DNA from: Ferdinandcohnia salidurans
GTDB taxonomy: Bacteria; Bacillota; Bacilli; Bacillales; Bacillaceae_L
Assembly: GCF_042680725.1 (NCBI RefSeq)
Contig: NZ_JBHUEK010000025.1
Location: 682,001 to 746,000, forward strand
Direction: 5' to 3'
Length of the DNA stretch: 64,000 nucleotides
The notes under the pieces are model-generated. The model worked only from the letters and a program-made list of their open reading frames with translations, had not been told where the DNA came from and did not search any database. Shown one piece after another: positions 51,943-61,800 of the stretch; within the stretch, counting starts at the first letter, position 1; each line of letters opens with the position of its first letter. The position numbers and the translations under genes are program-made.

Positions 51943-53835
51943 TTATCCCCTTTTTAATAAATCTTCAATTAATGCTTGTAGATGCTGCACAACCTGATCA
52001 AGGTATTCCTGTGCATATTCAATCTCTTGAATTGTCCATTCCCAATCATCTCGTTTGCCAAATTTCTCAAAAAGTTTTAAGTTTAAGTAACGAGCAATCA
52101 ATCCTGCATTGTCTGTTTTTAAATCAGATGCTAAACGAGGATATTTTCTTATTACAGGAAGTTCTGCTAAATTTCGTTCCTCTTTAATGAGACCGTACTT
52201 AGTAAGTATTTCAGCAGGTATAACCTCTTGTACTTGAGTAGCGAAATGCTTCTTTACTTGTTTGGTGTATTTGTCAGGTCTTAAATAAATTGGATTAAAA
52301 TCTTCCGGTTTACGTTGGCTTTCAATCATTCTTCTTGCTTGATGGTCATCCAATTCACCCATTATTTGTTTCAACTGTTCAATCTTTGCTTTAATTTCTT
52401 GTTCATAAGCCTCGTACTCTTGTAGTGTTTCGGTTTGTTGATAATCCTCATAAAAGGTGTCAAAATCACCTTCTACCTCAGCTTCACCAAAATCAAAGTT
52501 CTTTATCCCTTTTTCCATTGTGGATTCACGCTTACGCTGTTCCCTTATCTTCTTTGTTATATCTTTATACTCTTGTTCCTTTTGATATTCTTCCCACAGT
52601 GGGTCTAAATTTAAATCCTTATGGCCCACTACCACTGCAACATTATCTCCTGGTGTTTTCAACTGTTCAGGTGGAATTCTACGTAATGTTCTTCCAATAA
52701 ACTGAGCATATGGTGCTAAGGATCTAAATGGGCGAAAAATTGCCGCAATTGTTAAATGCGGATGATCATACCCCTCACCAAGTAAGGCAACATGGACTAC
52801 AACTTCAACCTCATGAGCCTCTATAGCCCTTAAACGCTCATGTCGAACTGCATCCGGTAAATCACTATGAATTAAAGCTGTCCTCAGTCCTTTTTTGTGA
52901 TACATATATTCTATGTCTTGGGCATGGTCAATACTACAAGCAACCGCTATTATTTTATGCGGTACTCCACTTGCTCTCTTTTCCATCAGATGTTCTGTAC
53001 TTTCTTCGACTACTTGCATACTACACTCAGGGGAATAAGCAACGCTCCTACTTATCCAATCCTCATCTTTAATTCCCATTTCACGAATTTCCTCTAAGGT
53101 ATACCTTTCGTCATCTCTATCAATAGTTAAATACAATTTTTCTGGTACGACAACAAAATTTCTTAATGACTTTACATAGCCTCTTTCCATTGCTCGGCCT
53201 AGTTTATAATCAGTGACATATTTACCTTCAATAATCTTATTGTCACTTCTAAATGGTGTCCCTGTAACTTTAAGAACTTTTGCACTATCAAAGTATTTTA
53301 GTGCATTATCCCACGTTCTAGCTGGTGAATGATGCGCTTCATCAATAATAATCATATCGAAAAAGTCCTTTGGTACCTTTTCTAGTAAACTATTTCGACT
53401 TCTAGCTTGTAATTTATGTACATTTAGAATTACGATATTGGCATGATCAAGATCACTCTGTTTTATTTCCCTATCATATTCTACTACTATAGGTAATTGA
53501 TCAAAGCTATTAAAAACGTGTTGATTCATCCAGAAGTTGGTTGGATTGGTTGGGTCTAATGAATCAACTACATGATCCTTAATAACTAGTTGAGGGGTAA
53601 TGATAAGAACCCGACCATCACTAATTCCAAAAGGAGCTAAAGCCATTACTCCAGTTTTCCCTGTACCTGTAGGTAAAATTACCACCGCATGCTCATTGCC
53701 TTTAGATGACTTGAAATGAGTATAAATATCGTAATAAGCTAATATTTGGGGTTCCCAAAGACGATCATTATCAGCAATAAAAGGATTTGACTTTTGAAAA
53801 AATTTAATATCAAAAAACTGCCCAGCGATACTCAC
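51943..53835 (-). CDS. DEAD/DEAH-box (SF2) helicase, restriction-type
   Basis: 630 residues. Walker A PTGTGKTG (55-62), DEAH (165-168) followed by TGTPFRSD, and in the second RecA domain LLGEGYDHPHLTIAAIFRPF and the arginine-finger segment FIGRTLRRIP. A charged coiled region (about 430-490) and a helical C-terminus follow. It resembles the helicase part of type III/type I restriction enzymes, without a visible nuclease domain. The start is a GTG with GGGGGAG upstream. Function in defence is inferred from neighbourhood. Confidence 0.88.
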   Translation of the reverse strand: MSIAGQFFDIKFFQKSNPFIADNDRLWEPQILAYYDIYTHFKSSKGNEHAVVILPTGTGKTGVMALAPFGISDGRVLIITPQLVIKDHVVDSLDPTNPTNFWMNQHVFNSFDQLPIVVEYDREIKQSDLDHANIVILNVHKLQARSRNSLLEKVPKDFFDMIIIDEAHHSPARTWDNALKYFDSAKVLKVTGTPFRSDNKIIEGKYVTDYKLGRAMERGYVKSLRNFVVVPEKLYLTIDRDDERYTLEEIREMGIKDEDWISRSVAYSPECSMQVVEESTEHLMEKRASGVPHKIIAVACSIDHAQDIEYMYHKKGLRTALIHSDLPDAVRHERLRAIEAHEVEVVVHVALLGEGYDHPHLTIAAIFRPFRSLAPYAQFIGRTLRRIPPEQLKTPGDNVAVVVGHKDLNLDPLWEEYQKEQEYKDITKKIREQRKRESTMEKGIKNFDFGEAEVEGDFDTFYEDYQQTETLQEYEAYEQEIKAKIEQLKQIMGELDDHQARRMIESQRKPEDFNPIYLRPDKYTKQVKKHFATQVQEVIPAEILTKYGLIKEERNLAELPVIRKYPRLASDLKTDNAGLIARYLNLKLFEKFGKRDDWEWTIQEIEYAQEYLDQVVQHLQALIEDLLKRG

Positions 53836-53977
53836 AAAACTCCCCCTATAATATTTTCTACAGTTTACTATTCAACCTTTAACGATTATTCCCTTTAATT
53901 CCATTATATAGCATCCTAAAAACAAATAATATTATCAATTATGTCGACTCGTTTTCTCTTCCCCAATATATAATGGG

Positions 53978-54610
53978 TCAAAAGATATTTTTTCTATCCA
54001 AAACAAATTGTTTCTGATTACTTGATAGACAATCCCAGATCCTCTTTAACTTCCAATCTTCTAATTTCAGTAATTGTTCTTTTTCACGATTTCTCTTTAT
54101 TGTTAATTTAAAATGGGACTTTTTGAAGTCTATCCTTGCCCTTTCCAGTCTCCATATAAGTACATTTAATTGACTCGGTGTAAATGCTTTTCTTTCCTTG
54201 AAATAATCAATAAAATTTTCTATGTCAAACTCATGATCTTTTGCAGCTAAAGCTACTAAAGTATTTAATACACTTTTTTCCTTAGATTCAGTAACTAGTC
54301 TATTCCTATCTTTCATTACTTTTTTCTTTGCTTCCTCAAATGACAGTTTCTTTCCTGATTGATCTATCACTGAAATTTTAAATCTCGTAATACACTCAGA
54401 TCCAATCAAGAGAGTATTATTATTTAATACATTAACAATTTCAAATTGATACCTTATATTGGGCTGACCACATAATTCACATATTTCTTCCGCGATCTCT
54501 ACATCATACATACTACCTTCGTATTCCCACTCGTCCAAGGCTTTTCTAATATTATACTTTTCATTACTAACCGGAAAGACATTCCTCTTAACTCTTTCCA
54601 TCCAGTTCAT
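53978..54610 (-). CDS. Hypothetical protein with a CxxC zinc-binding motif
   Basis: 210 residues. CELCGQPNIRYQFEI (about 42-56) and SEC (about 72) could bind zinc. A lysine-rich helical C-terminal half follows (KKSHFKLTIKRNREKEQLLK). Not assigned to a family. It is 142 bp upstream of the helicase in the same direction. The segment CELCGQ..IRYQFEIVN..N...IGSECI recalls zinc-binding modules of phage- or defence-associated proteins, but the role is open. Confidence 0.7.
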   Translation of the reverse strand: MNWMERVKRNVFPVSNEKYNIRKALDEWEYEGSMYDVEIAEEICELCGQPNIRYQFEIVNVLNNNTLLIGSECITRFKISVIDQSGKKLSFEEAKKKVMKDRNRLVTESKEKSVLNTLVALAAKDHEFDIENFIDYFKERKAFTPSQLNVLIWRLERARIDFKKSHFKLTIKRNREKEQLLKLEDWKLKRIWDCLSSNQKQFVLDRKNIF

Positions 54611-54651
54611 ACTATCACCTCAAATAATTAGAATTCACTCTTGATTAATAT

Positions 54652-54920
54652 TCACTTAGGCACATACATCTTCTTCAACGGCAGTAAAATCCTTACATAT
54701 GTCGGCATATTTTCGTACCATTTCATAACTAATCAACTAGTTCTTCTAAATCTACTAAACTTACAGATTTATGTTTAGCAACTGCTTCCGCATGCGAGGT
54801 AAATCCACCTGTTGATACAAACAAACTATTAACATCAATAGGATTAGCACCTAGCAATTGTTGAATTTCGTGTGCACCAGTTGGATAATACATACCGTAC
54901 CACCTTACCTCCTCATCTTA
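54652..54920 (-). pseudogene. Remnant of an Mrr-type restriction endonuclease
   Basis: A short frame from 54893 to 54729 translates to a peptide containing VNSLFVSTGGFTSHAEAVAK and LVDLEELVD. These resemble the C-terminal part of Mrr-like restriction endonucleases, where the conserved (S/T)xGxFT and LI(D)GxxLV segments lie. After the stop, a shifted frame (to 54652) continues with KWYENMPTYVRILLPLKKMY, like the usual ending of that family. The catalytic part is missing, so it is a frameshifted fragment. Confidence 0.6.
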
Positions 54921-55172
54921 TTTACCTTTCCTTAGCACCTTTAATGCAATACCACCTACAGCAACTAATACAGTTAGACCTACTGATCCACCATTTTTAA
55001 TGCCTGTACCAATACATTCTTTACAAATGAACCCACGACTTACGAGATTTGAACAATTTCCTACTTTACACTGTCTATATACATTATTGCAGGATTCACA
55101 TTCATATTTATTTTGTTCTTTTTCTATAAAGTTCCTTCTTCTTTTGCAATATGAACAATTTAATTCAGTCAT
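54918..55172 (-). CDS. Zinc-ribbon membrane protein, hypothetical
   Basis: 84 residues. Four CxxC-type pairs (CSYC, CESC, C..GNC, CKEC) in the first 55 residues suggest two zinc sites. A glycine/valine-rich hydrophobic segment (GSVGLTVLVAVGGIALKVL) near the C-terminus may be a membrane helix. Its start overlaps the end of the 382-residue gene by 8 bp, indicating coupling. Family unknown; a zinc sensor with membrane anchor is a guess. Confidence 0.75.
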   Translation of the reverse strand: MTELNCSYCKRRRNFIEKEQNKYECESCNNVYRQCKVGNCSNLVSRGFICKECIGTGIKNGGSVGLTVLVAVGGIALKVLRKGK

Positions 55173-56313
55173 TATTTATGTCTCCCATTAATAATTGTGT
55201 ATCAACATCATAAGAAATTTGAATCTCTTCAAACTGTGAAACAAGTCTTTTATGCATGTTTTTAACTTCATCTACTTTAATATCGTTTAAATTTATTTCT
55301 TGTAATAAAGTTTTAGGTAATTTTCTGTTTTTTAGTCTTTCTGCAATAATTAAAAGAGAAATATCATCATTAATACTAATTCCATCAACATTCAGCAAAT
55401 ATATTAACTTAGAAACTAGTTCGGTCGTATAGTAGTTTATTTTAGATTCAATCTTCCTATAATATTTAGAAGCATGATGATATTCATTAGTTATTTGATA
55501 ACAGGTTCCTATAAGACCAAGAGTTTGGAAATATAAATCCAATAAAAAACTATACTCATGCATAAATAATTGGATTTCATCATTATATTTTTTATTGTAT
55601 TCATTCCTATATTTACTTCTCCATTCCCAAACCTTCAACCCATCTAGGAAATTCTGAATAAGTTTATATTCTATTTTTCTACTTAATACTTCTTCGATAG
55701 TTTCTTCAATAAAGTCGGATAAAAACTTCAAATCTTTAATGCAATCATTAATCCTTACCATGGCATTCTTGTTGGGAAGTGATTCTATGGCTTCTTCAAT
55801 AACTGAATTTATACTATGCACCATAGAAACTTTCTCTTTCCATAAAAACTGACCAAGTTGATCTATTTTTTCATGTATAACATCGAGTTTTTTTGAGATT
55901 TCTGCCATCTGTATTTGCCCTGATATGCTGGCAATGTTTCTAGAGATATTAGAGAGTGCGGATGGCTTATTTTTCTTGATAAGTTCTTCTGTTGTCATCT
56001 CATTAAGTTGAGCCTTTCCAGCAAATCTTCCAGTCTTAGCATTTCTTATCTCAAGGGATCCTTTTTTAATAGATAGGCTTCCAGTATCAATTCCATTTTG
56101 AAACTCTGGTTTTATGGTTATTTTCCATAAATCATCTATTTTATCTTTGTTCAACTGGACATCGATATCGTTAATATTTTCTCGAATAATTTTATTAACT
56201 GTATCAATTAGCTCAGAAGGGACTGATACTTCATTATTTTTATTTGTTTTAGTTGAATTATTATAGGTTAATTCACCGCCTGTAGCGTTGATAATACTTG
56301 GATTATTATCCAA
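55165..56313 (-). CDS. Hypothetical helical protein, coupled to the zinc-ribbon gene
   Basis: 382 residues, not recognised. A polar N-terminus (Asn-rich) precedes a small beta region (about 60-95, LWKITIKPEFQNG), a coiled-coil (about 120-150, AEISKKLDVIHEKIDQLG), then an almost entirely helical domain (about 160-340). No enzymatic motif seen. The pair with the zinc-ribbon/membrane protein is transcribed within the island, so it may be a two-component defence module; this is inference. Confidence 0.75.
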   Translation of the reverse strand: MDNNPSIINATGGELTYNNSTKTNKNNEVSVPSELIDTVNKIIRENINDIDVQLNKDKIDDLWKITIKPEFQNGIDTGSLSIKKGSLEIRNAKTGRFAGKAQLNEMTTEELIKKNKPSALSNISRNIASISGQIQMAEISKKLDVIHEKIDQLGQFLWKEKVSMVHSINSVIEEAIESLPNKNAMVRINDCIKDLKFLSDFIEETIEEVLSRKIEYKLIQNFLDGLKVWEWRSKYRNEYNKKYNDEIQLFMHEYSFLLDLYFQTLGLIGTCYQITNEYHHASKYYRKIESKINYYTTELVSKLIYLLNVDGISINDDISLLIIAERLKNRKLPKTLLQEINLNDIKVDEVKNMHKRLVSQFEEIQISYDVDTQLLMGDINND

Positions 56314-56451
56314 AAAGATACACCTCCTCTTTAAATGAATTCTAAGAAACTTATTTACAACGATGAAGCATAGGATTGGTTCTTCTGCTTCACGGGTAAC
56401 AGAAGCGTCACTATGTTTCCTCTATTACTTATGATACTGATACCTTTTTAA

Positions 56452-56666
56452 TTAAAAATCCTTGCAACAACAACTTCCGCTATTATACTGCTTATAATTT
56501 TCTTCATAATAGGATTGTGCCTCTTGAAGATCTTTAAAATAAAGCCAGCCACCATCACGAAGTAGACCATTTACTTTTTTGTATTTTGAATCTGCTGTAG
56601 GAATAAAAATGGAGTAATCTAAGTGGAACGTAATCTTTTTGTCGGGTGATCAACATTTATCCACAT
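56452..56666 (-). pseudogene. Frameshifted small gene (about 70 codons)
   Basis: ATG at 56666 with GAAGGTG upstream starts MWINVDHPTK and then meets a stop after about 15 codons. In the next frame an open stretch runs from DYSIFIPTADSKYKKVNGLL through RDGGWLYFKDLQEAQSYYEE to a Cys-rich end (SGSCCCKDF) at 56452. Adding one A to the A5 run near 56632 would join them into one protein. It follows the 138-residue gene by 14 bp. It is either decayed, a sequencing error, or frameshifting at the A-run. No family recognised. Confidence 0.65.
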
Positions 56667-56679
56667 AATTTCACCTTCC

Positions 56680-57096
56680 TCACAGAGAGCTTTTTTGATT
56701 ACCTTTATGCCTCTTCATTCTTGGATTATCATAAGCAATCTTAATTAACTTTTGTAACTCGTTCACATCATGTATATAAGCAAAAGGAATATTGATTTGG
56801 TTAATATACAGTTCCCGCTTTGGCTTTTCGAACTGAACGCTAAATTCCTCTTTTCTTGTTAAAAGGTGACCTCTAATTTCAGGAGGAAAATGTAGTAATA
56901 ATGCATTACCATTTTCTGTAGTAACCGTAGCAAACTTTATAAAACCTTTCTTTGCAATCGAAATACATTTTCTAAGGGAAACAATTTCTATATCATCAAA
57001 ATTCTCCTCTATAAAGTAGTAGATTTTTTCTGCCATTTTTCGGTGATATTCATCCTTCATAAGAGGAAAAATATCTTCTACTGATTTATATTCCAT
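56680..57096 (-). CDS. Hypothetical protein next to the DUF262 gene
   Basis: 138 residues from the ATG at 57096 with GAGAGGAG upstream (a frame from 57114 overlaps it). No family recognised; the region KKGFIKFATVTTENGNALLLHF followed by PFAYIHDVNELQKLIKIAYDN suggests a small alpha/beta fold like the DUF5655/YdhG group, but this is weak. The start lies 22 bp past the DUF262 stop, in the same transcript. Confidence 0.7.
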   Translation of the reverse strand: MEYKSVEDIFPLMKDEYHRKMAEKIYYFIEENFDDIEIVSLRKCISIAKKGFIKFATVTTENGNALLLHFPPEIRGHLLTRKEEFSVQFEKPKRELYINQINIPFAYIHDVNELQKLIKIAYDNPRMKRHKGNQKSSL

Positions 57097-57118
57097 AGTC
57101 TTAACTCCTCTCAATAGA

Positions 57119-58783
57119 TTAGTAGATTAATTCCTTAAACATATCCAGTATTAGCTTCTTTCTTTTCGCTAAAAATTGTTCATAGTTTTCTATTTTCCAT
57201 AGGTTTTTGTCTTTCGGAATTAAATGCATTTCTAGATAATCATCTGACTTATCTTCGAACCATTTCTCTGGTAAACTATCACTTTTGCCACCAGAACCAT
57301 TTTCTTGTTGTGTTAATAACATACAATTAGCAATTTGGTCACGATCTTCAGATTTATATTTTAAGACCTTTCTTCCTGTTTCAGGGTTTAATTTCTTTAC
57401 TGTCTTTAAAGCACTTTGAGGGAAGATATGGTCAACTTGCGGTTGATTATTAACGAACGACGGGTGATATGAAAAATCCTTGTACCATAAATTAAATATG
57501 AGATGAATATTCTTCGAGCCATAAGAAAGATCGAGAATTGTTTCGTCATCAATTTGTAAGTTTCTTCCGCTTCTACGTATAGCATCAAATAACTCATCTA
57601 TTTTGAAATCCTGAGCCTTTCTTACAGTGTCAATACAACGGTCAATAACCGTATCTGGACTTCCACTAAACGCACCTGTTAGTAGAGTTCTTAGAATATA
57701 CTCATCTAGCATTTTCACATTTGCCCACTTGTTTTTAAAATGATATCTGAAATATATCACCGGTATTAAACCGAGATAAGATGTTAAAGCTTTGTCGGAT
57801 CTTAAATAGGTCTTGCCATATAAGAAATCCTTCACATCTTTTATAGCATTTGCAATGTCATCCCACTTATTTGAAATATCTTCTCTCGTCGTTTCATCCC
57901 TGAATTTTGATACGTTATAAGCTGCCCCTTTATCAAGTAAAGCAAGACATGTCTTTAGTACAAAATCACGATTAAACTTATATCCCGTGTTATTGAGATC
58001 CTCCAATAATTCCTCCATTTTTTCATCGGATTCTGACCAACTAGCTGAGAGAAGTGAAAATAAAAGGTCTGATTTACCTAGAACTGTTCCCCCAGAATTC
58101 GCTCTTATAAAAATTTCAACAACATCATCTTCAGTATATGCTTCTTGATTGTCTACACTATCTAACTCTTGGTAAACTAAGGTTTCTTCCGATGTAAAGA
58201 TTCTAATTATCTTAGAAACATTTCTTCTAATGCGCTTTTCTTGCTCCCTTGTAAGATCCATACTGCTATTATCTATGAGTCTTTCACTGATTTCATCGTA
58301 TTCTTCATTACTAAATACGATATCTTTGAACTTTATCCAAGGGAATTTAACCTTGTCCTTTTCCATAAACTTGAATCGGTATCTAATATCATCAGGTTGT
58401 GTTAAATCACCACTTAAAATATCCAAATATAATTCTTTACCCTCGTAACTACCTTTCAAGCCAATGAACAAACTTTGTAATCGTTGTTGACCATCTAGTA
58501 CTAACATCTTTATTCTTGAATCCTCTAATACGTAAAAATCTGACAACTTCTGCTTCTTTTTATAGTTTTGGATGAATTCCCGACGTTTGATACTGCTCTT
58601 AGTCTTCCAAACAAGCAACGTACTAATAGGATATTCCCTAAGAATTGAATCAAATAGACGCTCTGTTTGCTCCTCTTTCCAAACAAATGGTCTTTGAATA
58701 TTCGGCAGCCAGAAGCCCCCATCCTTTTCCTCATTATTTAAATACCCTACCATCCTACGAATAGTTTCTCTTTGATTTTTCAT
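57119..58783 (-). CDS. DUF262 protein with C-terminal HNH-like (DUF1524) domain, GmrSD-like
   Basis: 554 residues. The N-terminal DUF262 domain has IQRPFVWKEEQTERLFDSIL (about 29-48) and DGQQRLQSLF (97-106), the ParB-like nucleotide-binding DGQQR. The C-terminal part contains VDHIFPQSAL and NCMLLTQQENGSGGKSD, matching the His-Asn pattern of HNH/DUF1524 nucleases. Related GmrSD and BrxU proteins cut modified phage DNA, so a type IV restriction-like role is likely. It follows the SNF2 helicase gene by 20 bp. Confidence 0.85.
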   Translation of the reverse strand: MKNQRETIRRMVGYLNNEEKDGGFWLPNIQRPFVWKEEQTERLFDSILREYPISTLLVWKTKSSIKRREFIQNYKKKQKLSDFYVLEDSRIKMLVLDGQQRLQSLFIGLKGSYEGKELYLDILSGDLTQPDDIRYRFKFMEKDKVKFPWIKFKDIVFSNEEYDEISERLIDNSSMDLTREQEKRIRRNVSKIIRIFTSEETLVYQELDSVDNQEAYTEDDVVEIFIRANSGGTVLGKSDLLFSLLSASWSESDEKMEELLEDLNNTGYKFNRDFVLKTCLALLDKGAAYNVSKFRDETTREDISNKWDDIANAIKDVKDFLYGKTYLRSDKALTSYLGLIPVIYFRYHFKNKWANVKMLDEYILRTLLTGAFSGSPDTVIDRCIDTVRKAQDFKIDELFDAIRRSGRNLQIDDETILDLSYGSKNIHLIFNLWYKDFSYHPSFVNNQPQVDHIFPQSALKTVKKLNPETGRKVLKYKSEDRDQIANCMLLTQQENGSGGKSDSLPEKWFEDKSDDYLEMHLIPKDKNLWKIENYEQFLAKRKKLILDMFKELIY

Positions 58784-58803
58784 TAACTGCTCACCCCGAA
58801 CGT

Positions 58804-61800
58804 TTATTGTTTATAAATTAATATTTCATCTCTCATTGCTCTCTCTTGTACAATTTCATCATTATGCACAACATATATATAAACCTTATCTAAAATATCC
58901 TGTAAATCCTCTAAATAATCCTCTGATGGCAAGTAATCTTCTCTATCCGTTACAATAATAAATCTAGGTTCACCATTGAATCGCTCACTATAAAAGTCGA
59001 CTAAAGCGAATGTATTAAAGGTTTTGAAATTACCTCTTCCGTTACTCTGTTCGTATTTTTCTACAATATCCTTGTAATCTATTGAAAACAGTCTATTTAA
59101 CTGATGATTTGGAGTTAATTCAAGCTGCATTAGTAATTTAGGTGGCTCCATTCCAATGTTTCTTTGTCGTTCAATCATCATGAGGCGTTCATCACGTCTA
59201 ATTTCAGTATCAGTTAAATTAGCATTCATTTGATTAATTAACGCGCTGTTTTTATTATCCATATTTTCTTGTTCGTATATAAACCGCTTATCTAATATGT
59301 CATCAATTTGTTTCTTAAACGTTTTTTGAAGATAATCTGCAACCTTGTCTAGCTGCTGCTCCCGTTGATTCTTAACCTGATTCCGTAACTCAATAGTTGC
59401 TCTCACGGCCTCACGTTGAATGTCTGGATACGTTTTATTTTCAAATTGCATGACTGTACCAGTAAATTCCTGAAATAACCAATAGGAATCCATTAGCATT
59501 ACTTCTCCATTTTCACGCTTAGCTAAAAATAGAAGATCCTTTGCTAATTCCGCACCTGTCCCATCTGAAATAATGATTGAATACACATTTACGGACAAAG
59601 GCTCTAAAACTGGATATGATATTGAAAACCTCTTAAATGAATGTTCTTCCGCTCCCTTTTTGCTTAAAAACATTCCTAGTTTAACTAATTGATGATCGCT
59701 ATCTAGTCGAGTAACTTCTGCCGTCTCATACTCTGTATATCCTGTAAATCTAATGGTGTCCCTCAATTGCTCAATCCCAAAATGATATTTCCGACTTATC
59801 TCCCTAATATACTTAGGGAATCTATCAATCCTGTGCACTTTATTTTCAAATGAATCATATATTCGAATATTATTCTTTTGAAAAATGTGCTCTACGAAAG
59901 GGACATAAACCCGCTGTGGTAGCCTTTTAATTAATAGGTCATGTTGTTCGCGCCTCATAGTAGGCAGGTCGAAAGCCTGTTCAGCAATTCTTTCTTCTTC
60001 AAAAAATTTAAGCAATCTTTGATGCTCTTCGGACATACTTTTATCCATTTTTGCAATGATGTCATCTAAACTTTCCCTATTAAGAATTGCTGATTCCATT
60101 AAATTAGCTAGATTACCATACTCATCATCAAGGATTTCACCAATAAAATCATAAACAAGGTCAGATCCTAGATCTTCTCTCATTCTGTCCATCTTTTCTA
60201 ATAGACGTATCATTACATCCCCTTCACGGGTATTAGCTGCAACTAAGTTGAAAATTGCAACCTCATTCTTCTGACCGATTCGATGAATACGTCCCATTCT
60301 TTGCTCTAACTTATTGGGGTTCCACGGTATATCATAATTTATCATCTGATTACAAAATTGAAGATTTATAGACTCTCCTCCGGCATCCGTAGCAAGCATT
60401 ACTTGACTTTCATTTCTAAAAAGCTCAACCTGTCTTCTTCTCTCATCCATTGAGTACTTCCCAATAATTTTTGCGATCACAGGAATGCGTGCCTTTAATC
60501 GTCGCTCCAAATAATTCAGAGTATCGGTAGATTCAGTAAAGAGTAAAATTTTTTCACCTTTTTCTAGTAAACCGTTTGTTCCAAAAAGAGTTCTTTCTAA
60601 TTCATCATACTTACGCTCCATCATATTTAAACGTAGATAACTTGTCTGCTGAAGCAGCTTTTCTAACTGATTTATTTCAATTTTTAGTTCTTCTGTATCA
60701 ATTAAATCTACTGCCTGTTCAAGTGAAGCTTCTAATCGCTGCTGTTCTTCGAAACCTTCATCATCAAAATCATCTATCTCTAACTTTTGTAGTTTTTTAA
60801 CTAGTTTTTTCCGCTCTTGCTCGGTTTCTTTTAATAAACTTTCCAGGCGCTCTTTTCTTCGTTGTAACGATAGGTGGATAGCTTCAGTTGAAGAAGATAG
60901 CCGTCTTTGTAATAACATCATGGCGAAAGCTGTACTGTTATTCCCGTTACTCATTGCACGATTGAAATGATTACGTACATACTCTGTAACAGCTTCATAA
61001 AGGGCTAACTCTTTTTCGGATAGATCGAATTGAAGCGTTTTCGTTACTCGCTTCGGGAAAAGTGGTGTACCATCAAAGTTTGTTAAATTCTCTTTTAATC
61101 TCCGAATAATAAAAGGATTGGACTTTTCTTTCAATGATTCATTTACTGTGACACTTGAAAAAATATCAGAATCAACCAATTTCATGAGATGTCGAAAATT
61201 TTCAACATCCCCTTTATGAGGAGTTGCCGTTAAAAGAACACAATGCTGTGCTTTACGTAAAATTGACTCTCCTAAGTGATAAAGCTTCGTTTTACTCGTT
61301 TTTTTCTTAATGGTTCCATGAGTATATGCAGCCATCTTATGAGCTTCATCAACAATAACCAGATCAAAATCCGCTTCTTGCACCAAGCCTTTAACGTCTT
61401 CCCGAGCTGCCCAATAAATTGAAGCCAAACATAAGTCATGTTCTATAAATGGATTTTTGCCACCATATTGACGAACTACTGAACGATTAATGATAAAAAA
61501 TTGTTCATTAAATTTTTCATGTAGTTCTTCCTGCCATTGTTTAAGAACGAGAGGTGGTACTAAGATTAAAATACGTTTTACGCTCTCCCTAGCAGACAAC
61601 TCTTTAATAAGCATACCTGACATAATGGTTTTTCCTGCACCTGGATCATCCGCTAATAGAAAACGAACTTGCGGGACTTGAAGCATCTTACTATAAACAG
61701 CCTCAATCTGGTGTGGTAGAGGCATTAAGTTTTTATTTCCTAATGCTCTTCCTTTCGAATACCTGTCTTCAACTTGAAATGTATAATATTGAAGGAGATG

